Shown here: in pieces, positions 1-7,517 of the stretch
Position numbering within the stretch: the first letter of the stretch is position 1
How the letters are laid out: each line of letters begins with the position of its first letter
Assembly (NCBI RefSeq): GCF_021026195.1
Contig: NZ_JAJNCT010000013.1
Span: 1 to 35,888, forward strand
DNA from: Comamonas koreensis
Lineage (GTDB): Bacteria > Pseudomonadota > Gammaproteobacteria > Burkholderiales > Burkholderiaceae_C
Length of the DNA: 35,888 nucleotides
Direction of reading: 5' to 3'
Program-made: the position numbers and the translations under genes
The notes under the pieces: model-generated
Seen by the model: only the letters and a program-made list of their open reading frames with translations
What the model was told of the DNA's origin: nothing
Databases searched by the model: none

Positions 1-57
1 ATCCGCGAAGGCGGCCGTACCGTGGGCGCTGGCGTGGTTGCCAAGATCATTGCTTAA
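1..57 (+). CDS. tuf: Elongation factor Tu, C-terminal end (partial)
   Basis: The first 18 codons visible encode the C-terminal strand of EF-Tu, reading IREGGRTVGAGVVAKIIA, followed by a TAA stop. This closely matches the end of bacterial EF-Tu, where the IREGGRTVGAGVV motif is nearly invariant. EF-Tu delivers aminoacyl-tRNA to the ribosome as a GTP complex. Only the tail is here; the gene starts upstream of the window. It lies 25 bp before rpsJ on the same strand, the usual str-to-S10 arrangement, so the two are probably co-transcribed. Confidence 0.93.
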   Translation: MREGGRTVGAGVVAKIIA

Positions 58-82
58 TTCTTAGAACAACTGGGAATTAACC

Positions 83-394
83 ATGTCCAAGCAAAAAATC
101 CGCATCCGCCTGAAGGCTTTCGATTACAAGTTGATCGACCAGTCCGCTGCTGAAATCGTTGAAACCGCTAAGCGCACCGGCGCGATTGTCAAGGGTCCCG
201 TGCCCCTGCCAACCCGCATGAAGCGTTTCGACATTCTGCGTTCGCCCCACGTGAACAAGACTTCGCGTGACCAGCTGGAAATCCGCACCCACCAACGCCT
301 GATGGACATTGTCGATCCTACCGACAAGACCGTTGACGCGCTGATGAAGCTGGACCTGGCTGCCGGCGTGGACGTCGAAATCAAACTGCAATAA
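83..394 (+). CDS. rpsJ: 30S ribosomal protein S10 (NusE)
   Basis: The 103-residue product has exactly the length of E. coli S10 and carries its hallmark N-terminus ([14 protein letters not shown]) and the [12 protein letters not shown] segment. S10 sits in the head of the small subunit. In the family it also acts as NusE in transcription antitermination with NusB. The ATG at 83 is preceded by a GGAA ribosome-binding site 10 bp upstream. It is the first gene of the S10 operon. Unusually, it is separated from rplC by 233 bp that hold a long inverted repeat and a promoter-like sequence, so rpsJ may be transcribed partly apart from the rest. Confidence 0.97.
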   Translation: MSKQKIRIRLKAFDYKLIDQSAAEIVETAKRTGAIVKGPVPLPTRMKRFDILRSPHVNKTSRDQLEIRTHQRLMDIVDPTDKTVDALMKLDLAAGVDVEIKLQ

Positions 395-433
395 GGCCTT
401 AAAGCCACTCCTCCGGGTGTGGCTGCTTGTCCT

Positions 434-474
434 TTCTAACGCGAACTTGCCTATTTGGGAAGTTCGCGTTAGAA
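434..474 (+). promoter_or_regulatory. 15-bp perfect inverted repeat between rpsJ and rplC
   Basis: Positions 434-448 (TTCTAACGCGAACTT) and 460-474 (AAGTTCGCGTTAGAA) are perfect reverse complements around an 11-base loop. The 3' arm is not followed by a T-run, so it does not look like a simple intrinsic terminator. As RNA it would be a very stable stem in the 233-base leader before rplC. As DNA it overlaps a promoter-like pair of hexamers at 448-475. A protein-binding operator, an mRNA processing site or an attenuator are all possible; the structure is seen, the function is inferred. Confidence 0.7.
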
Positions 475-475
475 T
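448..475 (+). promoter_or_regulatory. Candidate internal sigma-70 promoter for rplC onward
   Basis: TTGCCT at 448-453 and TAGAAT at 470-475 are separated by 16 bp and match the sigma-70 consensus at 4/6 and 5/6 positions. Transcription would start near 482, giving a leader of about 145 bases before the rplC start codon. The hexamers lie in the loop and 3' arm of the inverted repeat at 434-474. This is a pattern match only. Confidence 0.4.
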
Positions 476-627
476 TTATGGCTTCGTGTTCTATACGTCC
501 AATTTGCCTGGCATTTTGGTGTTAAGGGGCGAAGTTTTTATTAACCTTCTTTCGTGCCGATGGCGTCAAACCCAGGGGCAACACCGAGCCAATTGCAGTT
601 TCGGTGGCGGAAGTTTTGGAGCAACAA

Positions 628-1299
628 ATGAGTCAAAGCAACTCCCTCGGGTTGCTGGGCCGTAAGGTAGGCATGATGCGCCTGTTCACGGATGACGGCG
701 ATGCAGTGCCTGTCACCGTGGTGGATGTGTCTAACAACCGCGTGACCCAGGTCAAAACCCAAGAGAACGACGGCTACGTGGCCCTGCAGGTCACCTTTGG
801 TCAACGCCGCGCTTCGCGCGTGACCAAGCCAGCCGCTGGCCACCTGGCCAAGGCAGGCGTGGAAGCTGGTGAAATCACCCAGGAATTCCGCGTTGAAGCT
901 GACACCGCCGGCAAGTACGCCGCAGGTGCATCCTTGCCAGTGACCGAGATCTTCGCAGTGGGCCAAAAGGTCGACGTGCAAGGTACCTCGATCGGTAAGG
1001 GCTACGCCGGTACCATCAAGCGTCACAACTTCAAGTCGCAACGTGCTTCTCACGGTAACAGCCGTTCGCACAATGTTCCCGGCTCGATCGGTATGGCACA
1101 AGACCCAGGTCGCGTGTTCCCCGGTAAGCGCATGACCGGTCACATGGGCGATGAGACCGTGACTACCCAGAATCTCGACGTGGTTCGCATCGACGAAGCC
1201 CGTCAACTGCTGCTGATCAAGGGCGCAATCCCCGGTTCGAAGAATGGCTTCGTGACCGTGCGTCCTGCTGTCAAGGCAGCTGCTAAAGGAGCGAACTAA
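628..1299 (+). CDS. rplC: 50S ribosomal protein L3
   Basis: The product is L3, an early-assembling 23S rRNA-binding protein near the peptidyl transferase centre. The start [20 protein letters not shown] is typical of betaproteobacterial L3, and the central [20 protein letters not shown] loop is the conserved L3 extension, with a glutamine in the region methylated by PrmB in E. coli. I chose the ATG at 628, giving 223 aa, because GGAG lies 6 bases upstream. An in-frame GTG at 604 would add eight residues unlike any L3. The stop overlaps the rplD start by one base (TAATG), implying translational coupling. Confidence 0.95.
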   Translation: MSQSNSLGLLGRKVGMMRLFTDDGDAVPVTVVDVSNNRVTQVKTQENDGYVALQVTFGQRRASRVTKPAAGHLAKAGVEAGEITQEFRVEADTAGKYAAGASLPVTEIFAVGQKVDVQGTSIGKGYAGTIKRHNFKSQRASHGNSRSHNVPGSIGMAQDPGRVFPGKRMTGHMGDETVTTQNLDVVRIDEARQLLLIKGAIPGSKNGFVTVRPAVKAAAKGAN

Positions 1300-1919
1300 T
1301 GAAGCTCGAACTCCTGAACGAACAAGGTAAGGCAGCCTCCCAAGTGGACGCTCCTGAGACCGTGTTTGGTCGCGATTTCAATGAAGACCTGATTCACCAG
1401 ATCATCGTTGCTTACCGCGCCAACGGCCGTCAAGGCACACGCGCTCAAAAGGACCGCGAACAAGTCCGTCACACCACCGCCAAGCCTTTCAAACAAAAGG
1501 GTACTGGCCGTGCACGTGCTGGTATGTCGTCTTCGCCTCTGTGGCGTGGCGGCGGTCGCATCTTCCCGAATCTGCCTGATGAAAACTTCACGCAGAAGAT
1601 CAACAAGAAGATGTACCGTGCCGGTATGGCATCCATCTTCTCGCAGCTGGCCCGTGAAGGCCGCCTGGCTGTGGTTGATTCGCTGACGGTTGATTCGCCC
1701 AAGACCAAGGTACTGGCTGACAAGTTCAAGTCCATGAACCTGGACTCGGTGATGGTGATCGCCGACGAAGTGGACGAAAACCTGTACCTCGCTTCGCGCA
1801 ATCTGAAGAATGTGTTCGTGGTTGAGCCACGTTACGCTGATCCAGTGTCGCTGGTGCAATTCAAGAAAGTGCTCGTTACCAAGGGCGCTCTCGACAAACT
1901 CAAGGAGATGTTCGCATGA
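1299..1919 (+). CDS. rplD: 50S ribosomal protein L4
   Basis: L4 (206 aa; 201 in E. coli) binds 23S rRNA and reaches into the exit tunnel with an extended loop. The loop is visible around residues 45-95 as the basic, glycine-rich segment [20 protein letters not shown]. In E. coli, L4 is also the autogenous repressor of the S10 operon, acting on a leader upstream of rpsJ. I see no copy of that leader here, and the only large structured leader candidate in view is before rplC. The ATG overlaps the rplC stop, and its own TGA overlaps the rplW ATG, so rplC-rplD-rplW are tightly coupled. Confidence 0.96.
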   Translation: MKLELLNEQGKAASQVDAPETVFGRDFNEDLIHQIIVAYRANGRQGTRAQKDREQVRHTTAKPFKQKGTGRARAGMSSSPLWRGGGRIFPNLPDENFTQKINKKMYRAGMASIFSQLAREGRLAVVDSLTVDSPKTKVLADKFKSMNLDSVMVIADEVDENLYLASRNLKNVFVVEPRYADPVSLVQFKKVLVTKGALDKLKEMFA

Positions 1920-2251
1920 GCCGTGTGAACCCTACTCCCGCCGAACGCAAGTTCGACGAAGGTCGTCTGATGCAAGTGCTGGTTGCTCCTATCGTGTCCG
2001 AAAAGGCCACGCTGGTTGCTGAAAAGTCCAACGCTGTGACATTCAAGGTGCTGCAGAACGCCACCAAGCCCGAGATCAAGGCCGCTGTTGAGCTGCTGTT
2101 CAAGGTCGAAGTGAAGGGCGTGTCTGTGGTGAACACCAAGGGCAAGACCAAGCGCTTTGGCAAGACCATTGGCCGCCGCGACAACGTTCGCAAGGCTTAT
2201 GTGCTGCTCAAGCCAGGTCAAGAGCTGAACCTCTCTGGGGAGGCTGCGTAA
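1916..2251 (+). CDS. rplW: 50S ribosomal protein L23
   Basis: L23 lies at the polypeptide exit and docks trigger factor and SRP. The family core begins at [20 protein letters not shown] and runs through the [20 protein letters not shown] basic loop. At 111 aa it is longer than E. coli L23 (100 aa) because of about 16 extra N-terminal residues ([16 protein letters not shown]). The ATG at 1916 is supported by AAGGAG 8 bases upstream and by the 4-base ATGA overlap with the rplD stop. A later in-frame ATG in the core (1970) has no comparable site. Confidence 0.95.
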   Translation: MSRVNPTPAERKFDEGRLMQVLVAPIVSEKATLVAEKSNAVTFKVLQNATKPEIKAAVELLFKVEVKGVSVVNTKGKTKRFGKTIGRRDNVRKAYVLLKPGQELNLSGEAA

Positions 2252-2253
2252 TC

Positions 2254-3078
2254 ATGGCTGTTATTAAGCTCAAACCAACTTCGCCCGGCCAACGCCATGT
2301 GGTGAAGGTGACCCGTGGCCATCTGCACAAGGGCGAAGGTTTCGCTCCTCTGCTGGAACCTCAGTTCCAAAAGGCAGGCCGCAACAACAACGGTCACATC
2401 ACTACCCGTCACAAGGGCGGTGGTCACAAGCACCACTACCGTGTGGTGGACTTCAAGCGCACCAAGGACGGTATCCCCGCCAAGGTTGAGCGTATTGAAT
2501 ACGATCCAAACCGTACCGCTCACATCGCTCTGGTGTGCTACGCAGACGGCGAGCGTCGTTATGTGATCGCTCCGCGTAACCTGGAAGTGGGCGCAACCAT
2601 CATCAGTGGCTCTGAAGCACCGATCCGCGTGGGTAACACCCTGCCGATCCGCAACATCCCTGTGGGTTCGACCATTCACTGCATCGAGCTGAAGATCGGC
2701 GCTGGCGCGCAAATCGCCCGTTCCGCTGGTACCTCGGCTACCCTGCTGGCTCGCGAAGGCGTCTACGCCCAAGTGCGTATGCGTTCGGGCGAAGTTCGCA
2801 AGATCCATATCGAATGCCGTGCAACCATCGGTGAAGTCGCCAACGAAGAACACAGCCTGCGCCAACTGGGCAAGGCCGGTGTCAAGCGTTGGATGGGTAT
2901 TCGTCCTACCGTCCGCGGTGTGGTGATGAACCCTGTCGATCACCCACACGGTGGTGGTGAAGGCAAGACCGGTGAAGGCCGTCACGCAGTTGACCCATGG
3001 GGCAATCTGACGAAGGGCTACCGTACCCGTAACAACAAGCGCACACAGACCATGATCGTGTCGCGCCGTAAGAAGTAA
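2254..3078 (+). CDS. rplB: 50S ribosomal protein L2
   Basis: L2 (274 aa; 273 in E. coli) is a primary 23S rRNA-binding protein required for subunit association and peptidyl transferase activity. Recognisable segments are [13 protein letters not shown] near the N-terminus, the [20 protein letters not shown] basic loop at about 45-64, and the C-terminal [20 protein letters not shown] region, which contains the conserved histidine (His229 in E. coli L2). The gene starts two bases after the rplW stop. Confidence 0.97.
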   Translation: MAVIKLKPTSPGQRHVVKVTRGHLHKGEGFAPLLEPQFQKAGRNNNGHITTRHKGGGHKHHYRVVDFKRTKDGIPAKVERIEYDPNRTAHIALVCYADGERRYVIAPRNLEVGATIISGSEAPIRVGNTLPIRNIPVGSTIHCIELKIGAGAQIARSAGTSATLLAREGVYAQVRMRSGEVRKIHIECRATIGEVANEEHSLRQLGKAGVKRWMGIRPTVRGVVMNPVDHPHGGGEGKTGEGRHAVDPWGNLTKGYRTRNNKRTQTMIVSRRKK

Positions 3079-3088
3079 GGGGTAGCAA

Positions 3089-3364
3089 ATGACTCGTTCT
3101 CTTAAAAAGGGTCCGTTTGTTGACCATCACTTGCTGGCAAAGGTCGAAAAGGCCATCGCCACCAAGGACAAGAAGCCAGTGAAGACCTGGTCGCGTCGCT
3201 CCATGGTTCTGCCCGATTTCATCGGTCTGACCATCGCCGTGCACAACGGCAAGCAACACGTACCGGTATATGTAACCGACCAGATGGTGGGCCACAAGCT
3301 GGGCGAATTCGCCCTGACGCGCACCTTCAAGGGTCACCCCGCTGATAAAAAAGCGAAACGATAA
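3089..3364 (+). CDS. rpsS: 30S ribosomal protein S19
   Basis: S19 (91 aa) binds 16S rRNA in the subunit head with S13. The start [16 protein letters not shown], the central [29 protein letters not shown] region and the end [19 protein letters not shown] are diagnostic. The ATG at 3089 has GGGG 7 bases upstream (GGGGTAGCAA). It is separated from rplB by 10 bp and from rplV by 10 bp, in standard S10-operon order. Confidence 0.97.
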   Translation: MTRSLKKGPFVDHHLLAKVEKAIATKDKKPVKTWSRRSMVLPDFIGLTIAVHNGKQHVPVYVTDQMVGHKLGEFALTRTFKGHPADKKAKR

Positions 3365-3374
3365 GGAGTAGACC

Positions 3375-3707
3375 ATGTCTGAAACACGTGCAGTCCTCCG
3401 CGGCGTTCGCCTGTCGGTTGACAAAGGCCGTCTGGTTGCGGATCTGATTCGCGGCAAGAAGGTTGACCAAGCTCTGAACATTCTCGAATTCACGCAGAAA
3501 AAAGCTGCTGTGATCGTCAAGAAGGTTCTGGAGTCCGCTATCGCCAACGCTGAGCACAACGACGGCGCTGACATCGACGAATTGAAGGTCAAGACCATCT
3601 TCGTTGAGCAAGGCACCACGCTCAAGCGTTTTACCGCTCGCGCCAAGGGCCGCGGCAACCGCATCAGCAAGCCTACCTGCCACATTTATGTGACCGTGGG
3701 TAACTGA
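3375..3707 (+). CDS. rplV: 50S ribosomal protein L22
   Basis: L22 (110 aa; same length as E. coli) lines the exit tunnel opposite L4. Family marks include [18 protein letters not shown] near the N-terminus, [19 protein letters not shown] at about 55-73, and the C-terminal [20 protein letters not shown] loop, where deletions give macrolide resistance in other species. AAGGAG stands 9 bases before the ATG. It lies between rpsS and rpsC in the usual order. Confidence 0.97.
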   Translation: MSETRAVLRGVRLSVDKGRLVADLIRGKKVDQALNILEFTQKKAAVIVKKVLESAIANAEHNDGADIDELKVKTIFVEQGTTLKRFTARAKGRGNRISKPTCHIYVTVGN

Positions 3708-3723
3708 GGCCTAAAGGAAGAAC

Positions 3724-4587
3724 ATGGGACAAAAAATCCATCCTACCGGCTTCCGTCTGGCGGTCAGCCGTAACTGGTCTAGCCGCTGGTACGCAAGCAA
3801 CCGTGATTTCGCCGGCATGCTGGCCGAAGACATCAAGGTTCGTGAGTACCTGAAAGAGAAGCTGAAGAACGCTGCCGTGGCACGCGTTCTGATCGAGCGT
3901 CCTGCCAAGAACGCCCGCATCACCATTTACTCGGCTCGTCCTGGTGTGGTGATCGGCAAGAAGGGTGAAGACATCGAGGCCCTGAAGAAGGAACTCGCTG
4001 CTCGCCTGGGCGTGCCAGTCGCTGTGAACATCGAAGAAGTGCGCAAGCCTGAAATCGATGCTCAGCTGATTGCTGACTCGATCACCCAGCAGCTCGAAAA
4101 GCGTATCCAGTTCCGTCGCGCCATGAAGCGTGCGATGCAGAACGCGATGCGTCTGGGCGCTCAAGGTATCAAGATCATGTCGTCGGGCCGTCTGAACGGT
4201 ATCGAAATCGCACGTACCGAGTGGTACCGCGAAGGTCGTGTGCCACTGCACACCCTGCGCGCCGACATCGATTACGGCACCTCCGAAGCCAAGACCACCT
4301 ACGGTGTGATCGGCGTGAAGGTGTGGGTCTACAAGGGTGACACTCTGGGTCGTAACGATCTGCCAGCCGCAGAAACGCCACGTCCTGAAGAAGAGCGTCG
4401 TCCACGTGGTCCTCGTCGTGACAACCGCAATGGCGATCGTCCATCGCGTGGCCCTCGCCGCCCCGCTGGTGGTAACACGGCTCCTGCAGACGGTAGCGAC
4501 AAGCCCGCCGGCGCTGGTGCTGATTCCGTTAAGCGCGTTCGCAAGACTGACGCGCCCGCTACAGCAGCGGACGGTAAAGGAGAATAA
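3724..4587 (+). CDS. rpsC: 30S ribosomal protein S3 with extended C-terminal tail
   Basis: S3 forms part of the mRNA entry site of the 30S subunit. The first 205 or so residues are the conserved core: [18 protein letters not shown] at the start, a KH domain with [17 protein letters not shown], and the C-terminal domain with [20 protein letters not shown]. The protein is 287 aa against 233 in E. coli. The extra length is a tail from about residue 211 rich in Arg, Pro, Gly and Ala (for example [20 protein letters not shown]), probably disordered. Tails of this kind occur in other betaproteobacteria but vary in length. AAGGAAG precedes the ATG. Confidence 0.96.
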   Translation: MGQKIHPTGFRLAVSRNWSSRWYASNRDFAGMLAEDIKVREYLKEKLKNAAVARVLIERPAKNARITIYSARPGVVIGKKGEDIEALKKELAARLGVPVAVNIEEVRKPEIDAQLIADSITQQLEKRIQFRRAMKRAMQNAMRLGAQGIKIMSSGRLNGIEIARTEWYREGRVPLHTLRADIDYGTSEAKTTYGVIGVKVWVYKGDTLGRNDLPAAETPRPEEERRPRGPRRDNRNGDRPSRGPRRPAGGNTAPADGSDKPAGAGADSVKRVRKTDAPATAADGKGE

Positions 4588-4589
4588 CT

Positions 4590-5006
4590 ATGCTGCAACC
4601 TGCTCGCCGCAAATACCGCAAGGAGCAAAAGGGTCGCAACACTGGTATCGCAACCCGTGGCAACACGGTAGCGTTCGGTGATTTCGGCCTGAAATGCACG
4701 GACCGTGGCCGCCTGACGGCCCGCCAGATCGAGGCTGCACGTCGTGCAATCTCCCGTCACGTCAAGCGTGGCGGCCGTATCTGGATCCGCGTGTTCCCTG
4801 ATAAGCCAATCTCGACCAAGCCAGCCGAAGTCCGTATGGGTAACGGTAAGGGCAACCCAGAGTACTACGTGGCTGAAATTCAGCCCGGTAAGATGGTGTT
4901 CGAAATCGTTGGCGTGCCCGAAGAACTGGCCCGCGAAGCGTTCCGCCTGGCTGCTGCCAAGCTGCCGCTGCGCACCACGTTCGTTACCCGTCAGCTTGGC
5001 GCTTAA
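4590..5006 (+). CDS. rplP: 50S ribosomal protein L16
   Basis: L16 (138 aa; 136 in E. coli) helps organise the A site of the large subunit. [19 protein letters not shown] at the N-terminus, [24 protein letters not shown] and the [20 protein letters not shown] segment are diagnostic. The arginine in the VRMGNGKG motif corresponds to the residue hydroxylated by RoxA/YcfD in E. coli; the modification itself cannot be seen. GGAG lies 7 bases before the ATG, inside the end of rpsC, and the two genes are separated by two bases. Confidence 0.97.
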   Translation: MLQPARRKYRKEQKGRNTGIATRGNTVAFGDFGLKCTDRGRLTARQIEAARRAISRHVKRGGRIWIRVFPDKPISTKPAEVRMGNGKGNPEYYVAEIQPGKMVFEIVGVPEELAREAFRLAAAKLPLRTTFVTRQLGA

Positions 5007-5023
5007 ATTCAGGAGAAATCGAT

Positions 5024-5221
5024 ATGACGAAAGCTGCTGAACTGCGCCAAAAAGACGTTGCTGGCCTGGAAGCCGAGATCAAGTCCTTGCAAAAGGCTCA
5101 CTTTGGTCTGCGCATGCAAAAGGCAACGCAACAACTGGGTAACACCGCCACCATCAAGGCTACCCGCCGCGATGTGGCACGTGCCAAGACCATTCTTGCT
5201 GAAAAGCAAGCCGCCAAGTAA
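5024..5221 (+). CDS. rpmC: 50S ribosomal protein L29
   Basis: L29 (65 aa) is a small two-helix protein next to L23 at the tunnel exit. The sequence has the family pattern of an N-terminal helix ([20 protein letters not shown]), a [16 protein letters not shown] turn and the C-terminal [17 protein letters not shown] helix. A strong AGGAG lies before the ATG. It sits between rplP and rpsQ as in most bacteria. Confidence 0.95.
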   Translation: MTKAAELRQKDVAGLEAEIKSLQKAHFGLRMQKATQQLGNTATIKATRRDVARAKTILAEKQAAK

Positions 5222-5232
5222 TAGGAGCCGAC

Positions 5233-5502
5233 ATGACGGAAGCTAAAAAATCCCTCAAGCGCACCTTGATTGGCAAGGTGGTCAGCGATAAGCGTGAAAA
5301 GACCGTGACCGTTCTGGTAGAACGCCGCGTGAAGCACCCCATCTACGACAAGATCATGATCAAGTCCAGCAAGTACCACGCCCACGACGAAAAGGGCGAG
5401 TACAACACGGGCGATACCATCGAGATCACCGAGAGCCGTCCGCTCTCCAAGACCAAGAACTGGGTGGCTACCCGCTTGGTGCAAAAGGCTGCTTTGGTTT
5501 AA
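5233..5502 (+). CDS. rpsQ: 30S ribosomal protein S17
   Basis: S17 (89 aa) is a primary 16S rRNA-binding protein with an OB fold. [31 protein letters not shown] strands at about 11-37, followed by [19 protein letters not shown] and [11 protein letters not shown], match the family closely. TAGGAG lies 7 bases upstream of the ATG. It is the last gene of this operon segment: a strong hairpin terminator follows within 35 bp, so the spc operon (rplN, rplX, rplE) does not continue directly here. Confidence 0.97.
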   Translation: MTEAKKSLKRTLIGKVVSDKREKTVTVLVERRVKHPIYDKIMIKSSKYHAHDEKGEYNTGDTIEITESRPLSKTKNWVATRLVQKAALV

Positions 5503-5532
5503 GTCTTTTGCGACTTGCACCAACGTAACTTC

Positions 5533-5565
5533 AAAAACGACCCACAATCTGTGGGTCGTTTTTTT
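5533..5565 (+). terminator. Intrinsic terminator of the S10 operon
   Basis: A 13-bp perfect stem (5533-5545 AAAAACGACCCAC; 5551-5563 GTGGGTCGTTTTT) with a 5-base loop ends in a run of seven T. It begins 30 bp after the rpsQ stop. The A-run on its left side means it could also work for the other strand. Confidence 0.92.
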
Positions 5566-5630
5566 ATGCCCGTTTTGGCCCATCGGCCAGCGGGATCACT
5601 GCCTGATGGGCAATTTACAAGGAGTACTCC

Positions 5631-6140
5631 ATGATCAAAGTTGGTGATTCGCTTCCCTCTGCAACCCTGAGCGAGTTTGTGGCGGTCGAAGGCAATGGCT
5701 GCAGCCTGGGCCCCAACGCCTTTGATGTGAGCAAGGAAGCTGCTGGCAAGACCATTGCTTTGTTTGCCGTGCCCGGCGCGTTCACGCCGACCTGCTCGGC
5801 CAAGCACCTGCCTGGCTACGTGGAAAAGGCAGAAGCCTTCAAGGCCGCTGGCGTGGACGAGATCTGGTGTCTGTCGGTCAACGACGCCTTTGTGATGGGC
5901 GCCTGGGGCAAGGACCAGCACACCGAAGGCAAGGTGCGCATGATTGGTGACGGCGATGCCGCCTTCGCCAAGGCCACCGGCCTGACCCTGGACCTGAACG
6001 GCAAGGGCCTGGGCCTGCGCAGCAACCGCTACTCCATGCTGGTCAAGGACGGCAAGGTTGTGCAGCTGAACGTGGAAGCCCCTGGCCAGTTCACGGTCAG
6101 CGATGCCGACACCATCCTGGCCCAAGCCAAGCAGGCCTAA
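5631..6140 (+). CDS. Peroxiredoxin, Prx5 type
   Basis: This 169-aa protein is a thioredoxin-fold peroxidase that reduces hydrogen peroxide and organic hydroperoxides. The peroxidatic site PGAFTPTCS places the reactive cysteine at residue 55. The later WCLSVNDAFVMGAWGK segment (Cys80) and GLGLRSNRYSMLV are characteristic of the Prx5 (AhpC/TSA, redoxin) family. Other cysteines are Cys24 and Cys80; no cysteine stands in the C-terminal third where animal PRDX5 has its resolving cysteine, so a one-cysteine mechanism with external thiol is likely. AAGGAG lies 7 bases before the ATG. It stands alone between two terminators, so it should have its own promoter in the short gap at 5566-5630. Confidence 0.93.
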   Translation: MIKVGDSLPSATLSEFVAVEGNGCSLGPNAFDVSKEAAGKTIALFAVPGAFTPTCSAKHLPGYVEKAEAFKAAGVDEIWCLSVNDAFVMGAWGKDQHTEGKVRMIGDGDAAFAKATGLTLDLNGKGLGLRSNRYSMLVKDGKVVQLNVEAPGQFTVSDADTILAQAKQA

Positions 6141-6200
6141 GGCCACACCAGGCTGCTGCTGCGGCGCTGCATGGCGTTGCAGAGCCTGGCTGGAATGCGC

Positions 6201-6225
6201 AAAGCACGCCTAGGCGTGCTTTTTT
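6201..6225 (+). terminator. Intrinsic terminator after the peroxiredoxin gene
   Basis: AAAGCACGCC at 6201-6210 pairs with GGCGTGCTTT at 6213-6222, followed by more T to 6225. The formal loop is only TA, so the real hairpin probably opens a pair or two. It sits 60 bp after the stop and lies between converging genes. Confidence 0.8.
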
Positions 6226-6264
6226 GTGGCTGGGCGGCATGCCTTGCGGTGCACAGCACCGCCG

Positions 6265-6759
6265 TCAGGGATGGACGTCCGCCTTGAGGTAATGCGTGCC
6301 GGCAACGGGGTTGTGGTAGTAGGGCGGAATCTCTTCAAAGCCGAAATCGGCATACAGCGCACGGGCCGATTCCATGCTGTCCAAGGTGTCGAGCAGGATG
6401 CAGTCATAGCCCAGGCGGATGGCGCTGGCCATCGTGTAGTCCACCAGTTGGCGGCCCAGGCCAAAGCCCCGGAAGGCCTTGCGCACATAGAGGCGCTTCA
6501 TCTCGCAGGCATTGCTGTAGTCCACATCATCCATGGGCCGCAGTGCGCAGCAGCCGGCGACGGAACCCTCCACCAGCGCCAGCACCAGATCGCCGCGCGG
6601 GTCGCCATATTCGCCGGGCAGGTCGGCCAGCTCTTCCTCAAAACCCTGGAAGCCCAGATCAATGTCCAGTGACTGGGCATATTCCCGAAAGATCTCGCGG
6701 GTCACCGCAAGCTCTTCCGGTGTGGTGGGGTGCAGGAACGTTATCTCAGGTCTGTCCAC
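6265..6759 (-). CDS. GNAT-family N-acetyltransferase
   Basis: The product is a GNAT acetyltransferase, transferring acetyl from acetyl-CoA to an unknown amine. The acetyl-CoA pyrophosphate-binding motif A is visible as RKAFRGFGLGRQLV at about residues 93-106, preceded by the MKRLYV strand and followed by ALYADFGFEEIPPYY near the C-terminus. The open frame extends upstream to 6864, but that stretch encodes the terminator hairpin of the neighbouring gene at 6821-6846, so it is unlikely to be translated. The best start I can find is GTG at 6759, giving 164 aa, the usual size of the family; no clear ribosome-binding site supports it. Substrate cannot be inferred. Confidence 0.82.
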   Translation of the reverse strand: MDRPEITFLHPTTPEELAVTREIFREYAQSLDIDLGFQGFEEELADLPGEYGDPRGDLVLALVEGSVAGCCALRPMDDVDYSNACEMKRLYVRKAFRGFGLGRQLVDYTMASAIRLGYDCILLDTLDSMESARALYADFGFEEIPPYYHNPVAGTHYLKADVHP

Positions 6760-6820
6760 AGCGGCAGCGCTTAGTAAAGGAATGCGCAGTGTAGCGCCCG
6801 CGTCCGGACAGGCACCATCG

Positions 6821-6846
6821 AAAAACCGCCCATCGAGGGCGGTTTT
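6821..6846 (-). terminator. Intrinsic terminator of the TlpA-like gene
   Basis: AAAACCGCCC (6822-6831) and GGGCGGTTTT (6837-6846) form a 10-bp stem with a 5-base loop. Read on the minus strand the stem ends in five T. It begins 22 bp after the TlpA-like stop and may work in both directions. Confidence 0.85.
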
Positions 6847-6868
6847 CTTGCTGGGCTGTTGCAAAGGC

Positions 6869-7381
6869 TCAGGTCTCTGCCAGCAGCTTGTCGATCAGCT
6901 TGTGCAGCTCATCAAAGTTGGGCGCGCCGACATAGCGCTTGACCACTTGGCCCTGCTTGTCCACGACAAAGGTGGTGGGGGTCAGCTGGATGTCGCCCCA
7001 GTCCTTGGCAATCTGGCCGGTGTTGTCGATCGCGACCTTGAACGGCAGCTTGCGCGATTGGGCAAAGTTGACGACATAGCTCGGAGGGTCGTAATGCATG
7101 GCCACGGCCATGGTGTCGTAGCCCCGGTCCTTGTACTTGTCGTAGGTCTTGACGATCTCGGGCATCTCCGCCACGCAGGTGGTGCAGCTGGTCGCCCAGA
7201 AGTTCACCAGCGTGACCTTGCCCTTCATGTCTGCCGTCGTCTGGGTGCTGCCGTCGAGCAGCACAAAGCGGCTCTCGGGTGCGGCCGCCTGACCCGTGCC
7301 CTGGTAGACATAGGCTCCAATGCCCAGCGCGGCAGCGATGGCCAGCGCGGTAAAGACGGTGGTGGTGGTTTTTCTGGACAT
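6869..7381 (-). CDS. Membrane-anchored TlpA-family thioredoxin-like protein
   Basis: A 170-aa protein with an N-terminal signal anchor (about residues 8-26, hydrophobic AIAAALGIGAYVY) followed by a periplasmic thioredoxin domain. The active site is WATSCTTC, cysteines 66 and 69, and the cis-proline region is LTPTTFVVD. TlpA/ResA-like proteins reduce disulfides in the periplasm, often for cytochrome c maturation or copper insertion into oxidases; which applies here is not shown. I placed the start at ATG 7381; an in-frame TTG at 7396 is the only upstream option. A terminator follows at 6821-6846, so it is probably monocistronic. A diheme cytochrome c at 28.8-29.6 kb is a conceivable but distant client. 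Confidence 0.9.
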   Translation of the reverse strand: MSRKTTTTVFTALAIAAALGIGAYVYQGTGQAAAPESRFVLLDGSTQTTADMKGKVTLVNFWATSCTTCVAEMPEIVKTYDKYKDRGYDTMAVAMHYDPPSYVVNFAQSRKLPFKVAIDNTGQIAKDWGDIQLTPTTFVVDKQGQVVKRYVGAPNFDELHKLIDKLLAET

Positions 7382-7483
7382 GGTGCTCGGAGTCAACGCG
7401 GTGCCGAAAGTTCGGCGCTGTGGCCATTATGCGACCATGTACACCCTGAGGTGCAGTGCAGTGGCTCTACCTGCGCGCCTGGC

Positions 7484-7511
7484 TTGACCGTCGCCATGCC
7501 GTGCCCATAAT
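7484..7511 (+). promoter_or_regulatory. Sigma-70 promoter predicting a leaderless transcript
   Basis: TTGACC at 7484-7489 and CATAAT at 7506-7511 each match the consensus at 5/6 positions with a 16-bp spacer. A start site 7 bases beyond the -10 box falls at 7518, exactly the A of the lipoprotein ATG. No Shine-Dalgarno sequence is visible before that ATG. Confidence 0.65.
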
Positions 7512-7517
7512 GGCCGG

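Noticed and set aside
417..665. An 82-codon plus-strand frame in the rpsJ-rplC gap.
   Set aside because: It has no ribosome-binding site, runs across the inverted repeat and overlaps the rplC start out of frame; its product resembles nothing.
5578..5611. GCCCATC and GATGGGC inverted arms before the peroxiredoxin gene as a possible OxyR-type operator.
   Set aside because: Seven-base arms 20 bases apart are weak and do not match the OxyR pattern of spaced ATAG half-sites.
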